Source: Nitrospira bacterium HGW-Nitrospira-1 (GTDB lineage Bacteria; Nitrospirota; Thermodesulfovibrionia; Thermodesulfovibrionales; UBA6898). From it: a DNA stretch of 11,484 nucleotides. A program made the translations under genes and the position numbers. Where the stretch lies: contig PGYF01000027.1 in the NCBI GenBank assembly GCA_002839535.1, positions 1 to 11,484 on the forward strand. The letters are read 5' to 3'. The notes under the pieces were generated by a model. That model was not told where the DNA came from, ran no database searches, and was given only the letters and a program-made list of their open reading frames with translations. Positions 1-6,780 of this stretch are shown here, piece after piece; position 1 is the first letter of the stretch, and each line of letters opens with the position of its first letter.

Positions 1-49
1 ATTAGGAAGCAATTCATTAAAAGGGGCTGATTAGGTAAAATACAAAAAC

Positions 50-92
50 CGGACATTTCTAAATTGGTAAAAAGCGGACATTTCTAAATTGG
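50..92. repeat. Two tandem copies of an 18-bp repeat, probable IS end remnant
   Basis: The 18-mer CGGACATTTCTAAATTGG occurs perfectly at 50-67 and 75-92, separated by TAAAAAG. Short, closely spaced direct repeats of this style are known from the ends of IS21-family elements, so this may be the right end of an IS lying mostly to the left of the window. The end could be near the ACA at about 97-99. The first 30 bases can be read as the last nine codons of a reading frame ending in TGA at 28-30, which would fit a transposition gene ending just before the repeats, but that is too short to identify. A 9-bp inverted repeat (AAAAGGGGC at 19-27 and its complement at 137-145) flanks the pair. The IS assignment is inference. 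Confidence 0.4.
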
Positions 93-237
93 CGTAACAC
101 CCAAAAAGTTCGGTTAATCATCCAAATGACAGATTGGCCCCTTTTGAAAAAGTTGAGATAAATACCCTGGGAGAGTTAATATAAATTTTTCATTCTTGCG
201 GTAATGTCAAAAGTTTTATGAAAAAAGAGGATACAAC

Positions 238-903
238 ATGGGAAAAGAAGAAAGTCTCAAGGCAGACCTTGTCTGCTCGATCATTCAATTTGTCAGGGAA
301 AATCATGCTGAAACAATAGACAAGGCATACGAATATTTCTGGGACAGCAATAAGCCGGATGAGTTTATGAGCGGCACCGCCCTTTCTCTGGGGTTTCTGA
401 ATTTTGAAGACTGGCTGATCTTTGATTACAAGGTCAACCCTGACAACAATACCTTTATTGACATCTATCTGAAAAACAATACATTAAAAGATAATGAGGC
501 CGACCTCTTAAACAGCCTGAAAGATTCTGTAATAAGCCTGTATGAAGTTTCATCAGTTGCCAAAGACAAGAGTATCGCGCTCAAAGACCTGCTTATGGAC
601 AGCGAACATAATTTGCAGGACAAGGCACTGACAAGGGGGCTGAACAAAGGGGATGTCTTTGCGACAAGACTCCTTACGCTGGACGGCAAAACCTGCATGA
701 GCGGATGCGTATATCCTTATACGGCTGATCAGAAAAAAGCCGTTCTCACCTATATGGACAAACAGTTCAAACGTTACATAAGAAATGTAAAACCTGACGG
801 GACGATGAAGGATTTTCTGAAAGACTATGGAGAGTTACTAAATATTATATGGATGAACTTCATCATGCATCCGACCATGAATCCGAGCAAGGAGAATGAA
901 TAA
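238..903 (+). CDS. Uncharacterised protein resembling SEC-C-associated domain proteins
   Basis: This 221-residue soluble protein has no signal peptide or membrane segment. The start is supported by GAGG at 227-230, seven bases before ATG. The sequence pattern is that of the poorly characterised domain found ahead of SEC-C zinc motifs: a FEDWLIFDY block near residues 56-64, then SLYEV, a LKDLL block, GDVFATRLL, and SGCVYPYT near residue 155-162. The cysteine-rich SEC-C tail itself is absent; the C-terminus is an ordinary hydrophobic and basic stretch ending KENE. Its function is unknown. It is the first gene of a tight operon with a glycosyltransferase (18-bp gap) and a CinA-like protein, which does not point to a clear shared pathway. 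A weak promoter (TTGAGA 153-158, TAATAT 177-182, 18-bp spacer) lies upstream. The coding call is firm; the family link is from remembered patterns. Confidence 0.75.
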   Translation: MGKEESLKADLVCSIIQFVRENHAETIDKAYEYFWDSNKPDEFMSGTALSLGFLNFEDWLIFDYKVNPDNNTFIDIYLKNNTLKDNEADLLNSLKDSVISLYEVSSVAKDKSIALKDLLMDSEHNLQDKALTRGLNKGDVFATRLLTLDGKTCMSGCVYPYTADQKKAVLTYMDKQFKRYIRNVKPDGTMKDFLKDYGELLNIIWMNFIMHPTMNPSKENE

Positions 904-921
904 AACCGTCATGAGGCGCAC

Positions 922-1815
922 ATGGCTAAAGATTTTTCGGCATCGCCTCCCATAGGCATATCAGCCTATTCAGATTTTTACGACCTGCCTGAAAAAAAGG
1001 TCTGGGGAGATTATTGGTTTAAGGAAAATCTGATAAAGGAATTCGTCAGGTGCGGCTATCCGGTTGACAATAAATCACCCAAAATCCTGCTCCACCTCTT
1101 TGGAGAACCGCTTGCCAATTTGCCTTCAGATACCTACAACATCCTCTGGGTCCACAGCCATCCTGACCGGATCAACCCGGAGGTCATGAAAAAATACCAG
1201 AAGGTCTACTGTATATCAAAACCCTTTATCCGGAAAATATCAGACATGGGATATGATGCGGATTTTCTTATGATCCCAACCAATATGACTCCGGCGCCCT
1301 GCAAGAAGAAATATGACATTGTTTTTGCCGGCAATACACGACAAAATAAAATGCGAAAAGTCATAACCGATCTCGGGGACTCCCCATATCGGGTGAAGAT
1401 TTGGGGCTGGGGGTGGAAAGGTCTGATTCCCGATGAATGGTATGGCGGGGAGTATTATGAAAATGCAAGGCTGAATGAGCTTTATGCCGCATCAAAGATA
1501 GTCCTCAACGACCACCACGATGATATGCAGCGGGAGGGTTTCATCAACCCGAGGGTCTTTGATGTGCTGGCCGGCGGCGGGTTTGTTATCTCCGATGATG
1601 TATTGGGGATGAACGATCTTCTGGCCGGCAGTGTGCCGACCTATCACAGCCGGGAAGAATTGCGCGGCATAATAGACGTATATATAAATAATGACGCAGG
1701 GAGGGAAAGCCTTGCCGAACGAGGCAGGGGGATTGCATCGCAGTTTACCTATACTTCCTGTTGCAATGAAATTATAAGACATATCAGCACGATTTCTGGT
1801 ACATTATTTTTATGA
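922..1815 (+). CDS. CgeB-type glycosyltransferase (GT-B fold, glycosyl transferases group 1)
   Basis: This 297-residue protein is likely a cytoplasmic glycosyltransferase that moves a sugar from a nucleotide donor to an unknown acceptor, probably a cell-surface glycan or protein. It has the two halves of a compact GT-B enzyme. The N-terminal part has NILWVHSHPD at 73-82, typical of the CgeB/DUF3880 style. The C-terminal part begins at YDIVFAGN (131-138) and carries the donor-side signature EGFINPRVFDVLAGG at 205-219, followed by FVISDD. The acidic and glycine residues in that block match the family pattern E-x(n)-NxRxFDxLAxGG. GAGGCG at 912-917 is a suitable ribosome site for ATG 922. The stop overlaps the start of the next gene (ATGA, 1812-1815), so the two are probably translationally coupled. 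Acceptor and donor cannot be told from sequence. Confidence 0.85.
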   Translation: MAKDFSASPPIGISAYSDFYDLPEKKVWGDYWFKENLIKEFVRCGYPVDNKSPKILLHLFGEPLANLPSDTYNILWVHSHPDRINPEVMKKYQKVYCISKPFIRKISDMGYDADFLMIPTNMTPAPCKKKYDIVFAGNTRQNKMRKVITDLGDSPYRVKIWGWGWKGLIPDEWYGGEYYENARLNELYAASKIVLNDHHDDMQREGFINPRVFDVLAGGGFVISDDVLGMNDLLAGSVPTYHSREELRGIIDVYINNDAGRESLAERGRGIASQFTYTSCCNEIIRHISTISGTLFL

Positions 1816-2552
1816 GCAAGCCGGACGAGAAGACCGCTGGGATAATCATTATAGGAGATGAAATACTCTCCGGCAAGGTACAGGACTCCAATTCCTTCTA
1901 TCTCGCATCTGAACTGAGAAAGCTGGGGGTAAATCTCATGCGCATCTCTGTTATACCGGACGATACGAAAATTATCGGGAGCGAGACCGCAGAATTTTCA
2001 AGCCAGTATGACTTTGTATTCACCTCAGGAGGCGTAGGCCCCACCCATGACGACGTCACCATGGAAGGAATAGCAAATGGCTTTGCTGTAAAGCTTGTAA
2101 GGCATCCGCAGCTCGAGGGCTATTTTCGCTCCAAATACGGGGGCCGTCTGAATGACGCCGTGCTGAAAATGACAGAGGCGCCTGAAGGGTCAGAGATTAT
2201 AGATTTCGACGATATGAGTTTTCCTCTGGTTTTGTATAAAAACATCTTCATATTCCCGGGCATCCCTGAGTATCTCAGAAATAAATTCTCCATGATAAAG
2301 GAAAGGTTCCGTTCCTCTGCCTTCCATCTCAGGCGCCTTTTCCTCGATGCAAGGGAATCCGATATCGCAGAAATCCTCAATGCCGTTGTCGCTCAGAACA
2401 GGGATGTGTCGTTTGGTTCCTATCCGATTCTCGGGAATCCTGAATACAAGATCATCCTTACCGTAGAATCAAAATCCAAAGACTCCGCAGGCATGGCCGT
2501 AGATGAACTCCTTCGACGGATTACTGGGGATATTGTTGTAAGAATTGAATAG
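1812..2552 (+). CDS. CinA N-terminal (MoaB/MogA-like) domain protein
   Basis: This 246-residue cytoplasmic protein has the competence-damage protein CinA N-terminal fold, related to the molybdopterin-binding domain of MoaB and MogA. Visible motifs are IIGDEILSGKVQDSN at 13-27 and TSGGVGPTHDDVT at 71-83, the ligand-binding loop of the family. A FPGIPEYL segment follows around 157-164. Full-length CinA (about 410 residues) adds a C-terminal nicotinamide-mononucleotide deamidase (PncC-type) domain, which is missing here. Stand-alone versions of this length are known, some linked to ADP-ribose or FAD pyrophosphatase activity, so this is probably complete and not truncated. The start codon overlaps the stop of the glycosyltransferase gene, suggesting coupling. 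The stop lies about 15 bp before a rhuM remnant, so the end of the operon is also the border of the rearranged region. Confidence 0.88.
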   Translation: MSKPDEKTAGIIIIGDEILSGKVQDSNSFYLASELRKLGVNLMRISVIPDDTKIIGSETAEFSSQYDFVFTSGGVGPTHDDVTMEGIANGFAVKLVRHPQLEGYFRSKYGGRLNDAVLKMTEAPEGSEIIDFDDMSFPLVLYKNIFIFPGIPEYLRNKFSMIKERFRSSAFHLRRLFLDARESDIAEILNAVVAQNRDVSFGSYPILGNPEYKIILTVESKSKDSAGMAVDELLRRITGDIVVRIE

Positions 2553-2566
2553 GGGCGCCACATCCT

Positions 2567-2767
2567 CTAGAACGTAAGCAACGCTTTTACAACCTTGATG
2601 TCATTATTTCTGTAGGCTACAGAATCAAATCCCTTGTTGCCACGCGCTTTTGTCAATGGGCCACCCAACGGCTTCGTGAATACATTATCAAGGGCTTCAC
2701 TATGGACGATGAGAGGCTGAAAGAGGGCGTTAATATCGGCTCCGATTATTTTGATAGCGATGCTTGA
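2567..2767 (+). pseudogene. Internal fragment of a RhuM-family gene, joined to hsdM
   Basis: Between the CinA-like gene and hsdM the + strand, in the frame of codon 2702-2704 (ATG), reads FYNLDVIISVGYRIKS, then RFCQWATQRLREYIIKGF, then DDERLKEG and a DYFD block. These are landmark stretches of RhuM-family proteins, which are often encoded within type I restriction loci. The family is usually over 300 residues; only about 65 codons remain. No start codon or N-terminal part is present: the frame is closed upstream by TGA at 2546-2548 and the match begins around 2567. The match stops at about 2755, where the sequence becomes hsdM in another frame, and the frame ends at TGA 2765-2767. Both ends are therefore lost. 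It cannot make a functional protein. The family call rests on remembered conserved strings, which here are long and specific. Confidence 0.75.
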
Positions 2768-3767
2768 GCCATACGAAGGCCGGGTCTTTGACCCATGTTG
2801 CGGTTCCGGCGGCATGTTTGTGCAGAGTGAAAAATTCGTAGAGGCCCACAGGGATTACTATAAGAAAAAGAAAAACGGTCTGTTTCTTGATCCGGCAGAC
2901 CGCATCTCAATTTACGGTCAAGAAAGCAATCAGACCACATGGCGACTTGCCAAGATGAACCTTGCAATCCGTCATATAGACAGCAGCAACGTAAAGTGGA
3001 ATAACGAAGGCTCATTCCTGAATGACGCACATAAAGACCTCAAAGCAGATTACATAATTGCCAACCCGCCATTTAATGACAGTGACTGGAGCGGCGACTT
3101 GCTCCAAAATGATGCCCGCTGGAGCGTATTGGGACAAAAACTGCCTCCACCGCCAAACAATGCAAACTATGCATGGATTCAGCATTTCCTGTTTCATCTT
3201 GCCCCTACGGGACAGGCAGGCTTTGTGCTGGCAAAGGGTTCACTCACAACCAAGACCAACAACGAGGGCGAAATACGCAAGGCAATGGTGGAAAATGATT
3301 TGATAGACTGCATCGTTAATCTGCCTACCAAGTTATTTCTCAATACACAAATACCTGCTTGCCTCTGGTTCCTGCGCCGGAACAAGAAGAAGAGGAAAGG
3401 CGAGATTCTCTTCATGGACGCCCGCAACATGGGCTTTTTAATCAACCGCAGAAACAGGGATTTGTCCGATGAAGATATCTCCTTGATTGCAAGCGCCTAC
3501 CACAACTGGCGTGCTTCGACAAGCTCAGCATCCGAGGAATACAAGGACGTGTCGGGTTTCTGTAAGTCAGCGACACGGGATGAAGTGAAGGCATTGAATT
3601 ATGTACTGACCCCTGGCAGGTATATCGGCCTGCCTGATGATGAAGATGATTTTAATTTTGCCGAAAGGTTCAATGCGTTGAAGACGGAGTTGGAAGGGCA
3701 GATTGAAGAGGAAGAACTTTTAAACAGTCGGATAAAAGAGAAGCTTTCGCAAATAAAGCTTCCATAA
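2751..3767 (+). pseudogene. hsdM: 5'-truncated type I restriction-modification methyltransferase subunit
   Basis: The frame encodes 338 residues of an N6-adenine DNA methyltransferase of type I restriction systems. The AdoMet-binding motif I is DPCCGSGGMF at 14-23 and catalytic motif IV is NPPF at 105-108, followed by PPPNNANYAWIQHFLFHL, typical of HsdM. The C-terminus is a charged helical segment (LKTELEGQIEEEEL) that normally packs against HsdS. Whole HsdM proteins are about 480-520 residues, so some 150-180 N-terminal residues are missing, including the helical HsdM_N domain. The only start at the edge is TTG 2751 with no ribosome site, and the bases before it belong to the rhuM fragment. 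No hsdS or hsdR is in the window. Catalytic motifs survive, but without the N-domain and specificity subunit it is probably inactive. Confidence 0.85.
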
Positions 3768-3791
3768 AAAAGTGAATAGTTCCAAACTCTT

Positions 3792-3828
3792 TTGATTGTT
3801 ATTGCACGATATGCTATAATCGTGCAAT
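3792..3828 (+). promoter_or_regulatory. fic promoter with palindromic operator over the -10 box
   Basis: A near-consensus sigma-70 promoter is seen: TTGATT at 3792-3797, a 17-bp spacer, and TATAAT at 3815-3820. A perfect 10-bp inverted repeat, ATTGCACGAT at 3801-3810 and its complement at 3819-3828, with an 8-bp centre, covers the spacer and most of the -10. A dimeric repressor bound there would block RNA polymerase. A further half-site-like TGCAATAG occurs at 3823-3830 and again at 3853-3860. Transcription would start near 3827, about 50 bases before fic. The Fic protein has its own C-terminal winged-helix region, so autoregulation is a reasonable guess. Confidence 0.7.
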
Positions 3829-3878
3829 AGGAGTCGAGGCAAGTGCAAATAATGCAATAGCAGTATTGGATTGAGAAT

Positions 3879-5042
3879 ATGAAAAGGGAAAATTCAGGTC
3901 ATTATGTAACGATCAGCACAACAGGTGAAACGGTAAAGGCGTATGTTCCAAACCCCTTGCCGCCTGAACCGCCTCTGCGTATTTCAGCCGCGCTTCGCGG
4001 TGAACTTGACATGGCTTTGTTGGCAATAGGAAGGCTCGACAGTGTTTCATCCTATTTGCCTGACGCTAATTTATTGCTATATCTTTACATCAGAAAAGAG
4101 GCGGTGCTTTCATCGCAGATAGAAGGCACACAGTCTACCCTTTCAGACCTTCTGCTTTTTGAGATGGACGCAGTTCCAGGAGTGCCGGTTGACGATGTGA
4201 AAGAAGTGTCAAGTTATGTTTCAGCGTTGACTTACGGGTTAGACAAAACCCGCTCCGGCGTTCCACTTTCAAACCGTTTATTTAAAGAGATGCACGAAAT
4301 ACTTCTCAGCAGCGAACGCGGCAGTCATAAAAATCCAGGCGAGTTTCGCAGGAGCCAGAATTGGCTCGGAGGGGACCGCCCCGGCAATGCAGTCTTTGTG
4401 CCCCCGCCTCCCAATGAAGTGCCCAACTGTATGGGAGAGTTGGAGTTGTTTCTGAATAATGAGCGCGGCATAGTCAGCGCTCTTGAAAAAGCCGCACTTT
4501 CTCATATCCAGTTTGAGACTATCCACCCTTTTCTTGATGGAAACGGCAGGCTTGGGAGGCTGTTAATTACGCTTATACTCTGCGTGGAAAAGATCCTGAC
4601 CGAGCCGCTTCTTTACTTGAGCCTGTATTTCAAAAATCACAGAAATGAATATTATGAACTCCTGCAAAAAGTCAGAATAGACGGAGATTGGGAAAGCTGG
4701 TTTGAGTTTTTTATTAAAGCGGTGAGGCTCACCGCTGAACAGTCAACCGGCACGGCAAGAAAGCTGGTCCATCTTGCGGATGAAAACAGAAAGCTTATGC
4801 AGGGCATTGGCCGTGTTGCGGGTTCAGCGCTGATGGTGCATCAAAGTCTGATGGTGCGCCCGTTAACGGATTCGGCCCATTTATGCACAGCCACAGGGTT
4901 GGCGCCTAATACCGTAAACAAAGTCCTTAAAGCGCTGATTAATGCCGGGATTGTAGAAGAAGTAACCGGCAGAAATAGAAACAGAATATATGTGTACCGC
5001 AAGTATCTTGATGTTATGAATGAAGGGATAGAGCCGTTATAA
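3879..5042 (+). CDS. Fic-domain AMP-transferase, class II, with C-terminal winged helix
   Basis: This 387-residue protein is a Fic enzyme, which typically transfers AMP from ATP to hydroxyl side chains of target proteins. An N-terminal Fic_N region (about 25-110) contains the inhibitory motif SSQIEG at 78-83; its Glu82 would block the ATP site in cis, which defines class II. The catalytic motif HPFLDGNGRLGR is complete at 216-227, with His216 as the base and the usual Asp, Asn and Arg residues. Residues about 300-387 look like a winged helix (TNKVLKALINAGIVEEV), as in SoFic-type proteins. The length is normal and the frame intact. The start ATG has only a weak ribosome site (GGATTGAGA). The gene follows a truncated hsdM; Fic genes are common passengers in type I restriction loci. 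Target and role (toxin, defence or signalling) are unknown. Confidence 0.9.
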   Translation: MKRENSGHYVTISTTGETVKAYVPNPLPPEPPLRISAALRGELDMALLAIGRLDSVSSYLPDANLLLYLYIRKEAVLSSQIEGTQSTLSDLLLFEMDAVPGVPVDDVKEVSSYVSALTYGLDKTRSGVPLSNRLFKEMHEILLSSERGSHKNPGEFRRSQNWLGGDRPGNAVFVPPPPNEVPNCMGELELFLNNERGIVSALEKAALSHIQFETIHPFLDGNGRLGRLLITLILCVEKILTEPLLYLSLYFKNHRNEYYELLQKVRIDGDWESWFEFFIKAVRLTAEQSTGTARKLVHLADENRKLMQGIGRVAGSALMVHQSLMVRPLTDSAHLCTATGLAPNTVNKVLKALINAGIVEEVTGRNRNRIYVYRKYLDVMNEGIEPL

Positions 5043-5058
5043 GAGACCTTGTCAAATT

Positions 5059-5575
5059 TTTAGTTGAAATCATCTGAGTGACATCTTTCAATTACCTTGC
5101 TGTTTCCTTTCAGACATTTTTATTCGTTCTTCCGAAAAAATGGTTTCACCAAATGCGCTATAATCGATTATCTTGATCGGAGCCATATCCAGGCATCTCC
5201 CTCAAGCAACCTTTTTAAGAGTCTTTTGGCTCTTGGTGATTTCTTCACCTGCTTCAATCTGATGGACAACATCGGGGATTGAGGGGAGAAGGGCTGATAG
5301 TCCGGGCCGGCTATCTCTTCCCGCTCGATGTACATGATTGTCTCTGCCATCATTCTGCCCATTTCCTTCATCATTGCGTCAAAGCCTTGTTTGCCTGTTA
5401 CCAATATACGGTACATCTGAAGCGTCTATCCACTGCCTGCCGTATGCAGCCTCAATTCCAAATCTTGCCTTTTTCCTCTTCTTTGTAGTTTCCTTCATCT
5501 GTGGCTCCTTTTAAATGATTTATTGGTTCCGTGGATTATGCCACGGAGGAGCCACTCTTTCAAATTTCAACTAAA
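5059..5575. mobile_element. Decayed, internally deleted IS256-like element
   Basis: This gene-poor stretch is bounded by an inverted 12-bp match, TTTAGTTGAAAT at 5059-5070 and its complement at 5564-5575. The ends stay similar further inward (GAGTGAC versus GAGTGGC), as expected of imperfect terminal repeats. Inside is a broken transposase frame on the - strand, and a hairpin TCCGTGG-ATTATG-CCACGGA at 5528-5547 sits between the end and the transposase start. The total is about 0.5 kb, against roughly 1.3-1.5 kb for a complete element of the IS256 family. It cannot move by itself; it could at most be mobilised in trans if the ends are still recognised. The exact element borders are uncertain. 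Confidence 0.6.
5202..5498 (-). pseudogene. Remnant of an IS256-family transposase gene
   Basis: On the - strand, ATG at 5498, preceded by AAAGGAG, opens a frame of 39 codons with RFGIEAAYGRQWIDASDV and then stops. The continuation is in the next frame, with GKQGFDAMMKEMGRMMAE and TIMYIEREEIAGPDYQP (5350-5400 area), strings typical of the N-terminus of a group of IS256-like transposases. After that the match ends. A third piece, DVVHQIEAGEEITKSQKTLKKVA ending at TGA 5202-5204, looks like a transposase C-terminus. The catalytic DDE core is entirely absent. The gene thus has a frameshift near 5405-5416 and a large out-of-frame internal deletion near 5280-5300. Confidence 0.65.
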
Positions 5576-5769
5576 TTTAGTATATCGTCAAATTTTTTCT
5601 TCGTTGCTTTGTCTTCAATAACAACAAATCTCCACGGCTGGCTGTTCATGGCTGAAGGCACCTGATTGCCTGCTTCGATAATTGTCTCTAAAATGTTTTT
5701 TGGAATTGGCTTTGGTTCGTATGACCTTACGGACCTTCTCTTTAATATTGACTCAAGAACAGAATTCAT
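5560..5769 (-). pseudogene. 3'-truncated nitroreductase-family gene
   Basis: Only about 65 codons remain of what should be a 170-200-residue FMN-dependent nitroreductase. The N-terminal FMN-binding signature is clear: RRSVRSYEPKPIP, followed by PSAMNSQPWRFVVIED. The proper start is ATG at 5767-5769, eight or so bases after a strong AAGGAGG; a GTG fifteen bases upstream would place the ribosome site inside the gene. The frame runs into the end of the IS256-like remnant and stops at 5560-5562, so the last five residues or so come from the element. The missing two-thirds is not found on the other side of the element, where fic begins its 3' end, so it was deleted. It lies 27 bp after recR and was probably the last gene of that operon. 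Confidence 0.8.
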
Positions 5770-5796
5770 ATCTTCCTCCTTCACTAAACAGGATGC

Positions 5797-6387
5797 TTAC
5801 AGTTCCCTTCTGCCTTCAAGCGCCTTGCCGAGCGTTACCTCATCGGCAAACTCTATATCGCTTCCCATCGGCAGACCATAAGCGATACGGGACACAGTAA
5901 CGCCAAGGGGTCTGAGCAGTTCGTTTATGTATTGCGCTGTAATCTCTCCCTTTGTATTGGGATTTGTTGCGATGATAATTTCCTGAATGCCGTTGTGCTT
6001 TACTCTATCAATGAGTTCCCGTATCTTCAGTTTTTCGGGCGTTATCCCGTCAATGGGAGACAATGCGCCGAGCAGCACATGGTAGAGGCAGCGGAAACTC
6101 TTTACTCTTTCCATGACAAGGATGTTGCTGGGCTCTTCGACTACGACGACTTTGCTTTTGTCCCGTGAATTATCGCTGCAGATTTCACATATCTCTTTTT
6201 CCGTGATGTTAAAGCACCGGCTGCAGAAACGGGCCTTCTCCTTCACCGTCTGAATTGCCTTTGCAAGCGACAGCGCCTCTGCCTCAGGCATCGAGAGTAT
6301 AAAAAAAGCAAGCCTCTGGGCTGTTTTTCTCCCTATTCCCGGAAGCCTCGTCAGTTCGTTGACCAGATTTTCTATGATCCCGGGCAT
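5797..6387 (-). CDS. recR: Recombination mediator protein RecR
   Basis: At 196 residues this is the normal size for RecR, which with RecO (and RecF) loads RecA onto SSB-coated single-stranded gaps during recombinational repair. A helix-hairpin-helix is seen at LPGIGRKTAQRL, 15-26. A four-cysteine zinc site follows (C55, C58, C67, C70). A Toprim domain covers about 79-170, with the acidic pair E84-E85 and TNPNTKGEIT. The C-terminal tail EFADEVTLGKALEGRREL is characteristic. ATG 6387 has GGAG about eight bases upstream. The gene comes 51 bp after ybaB and is part of the dnaX-ybaB-recR cluster found in many bacteria. All key residues are present. Confidence 0.97.
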   Translation of the reverse strand: MPGIIENLVNELTRLPGIGRKTAQRLAFFILSMPEAEALSLAKAIQTVKEKARFCSRCFNITEKEICEICSDNSRDKSKVVVVEEPSNILVMERVKSFRCLYHVLLGALSPIDGITPEKLKIRELIDRVKHNGIQEIIIATNPNTKGEITAQYINELLRPLGVTVSRIAYGLPMGSDIEFADEVTLGKALEGRREL

Positions 6388-6438
6388 AAAATCACTCCTG
6401 GCTTACAGCCCATTAATTCAATATTCAACATTCTTTTA

Positions 6439-6780
6439 TCATCTTCCGAACATATTCCCTATGTTTCCGAGTCCGGGAATCTGCAGGCCCCCGGTCAGCT
6501 TCGACATATCGTCGGATACCAGTTCCTGCGCCCTTCTCAGCGCCTCATTTGAAGCTGCAAGAATAAGGTCCTCGAGCATTTCAACATCTTCGGGGTCCAC
6601 AACATCCTTCTCGATCTTTATGGATATAATCTGACCTGCACCGCTTGCTGTAACAGTGACCATGCCGCCGCCTGCCGTGGCTTCAACAGTCTTTTCCCTG
6701 GCCTCTTCCTGGGCCTTCATCATCTCTTCCTGCATCTTCTGCGCATGACGCATCAGATCTCCAAGCATTTTTTTAGACAT
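6439..6780 (-). CDS. ybaB: YbaB/EbfC family nucleoid-associated protein
   Basis: This small dimeric DNA-binding protein is associated with the nucleoid. The N-terminus is an amphipathic helix (LMRHAQKMQEEMMKAQEEA), followed by the conserved GGGMVTVTASGAGQIISIKI strand region and a second helix LEDLILAASNEALRRAQE. The tail is rich in glycine and methionine (GLQIPGLGNIGNMFG). I choose ATG 6778-6780 because GGAGGAG lies just upstream; a longer frame from ATG 6792 would put that site within the coding region. This gives 113 residues, a usual length. The first eight bases overlap the end of dnaX, pointing to coupled translation. Confidence 0.95.
   Translation of the reverse strand: MSKKMLGDLMRHAQKMQEEMMKAQEEAREKTVEATAGGGMVTVTASGAGQIISIKIEKDVVDPEDVEMLEDLILAASNEALRRAQELVSDDMSKLTGGLQIPGLGNIGNMFGR

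Noticed and set aside
135..148. A sigma-54-like site (TTGGCCCC followed by TTTTGA)
   Set aside because: The second element has GA where GC is required, and a sigma-70-like alternative fits about as well.
3843..3860. A six-codon leader peptide (GTG CAA ATA ATG CAA TAG) upstream of fic
   Set aside because: It is too short to support, with no attenuator-like hairpin after it; GAGG nearby is probably chance.
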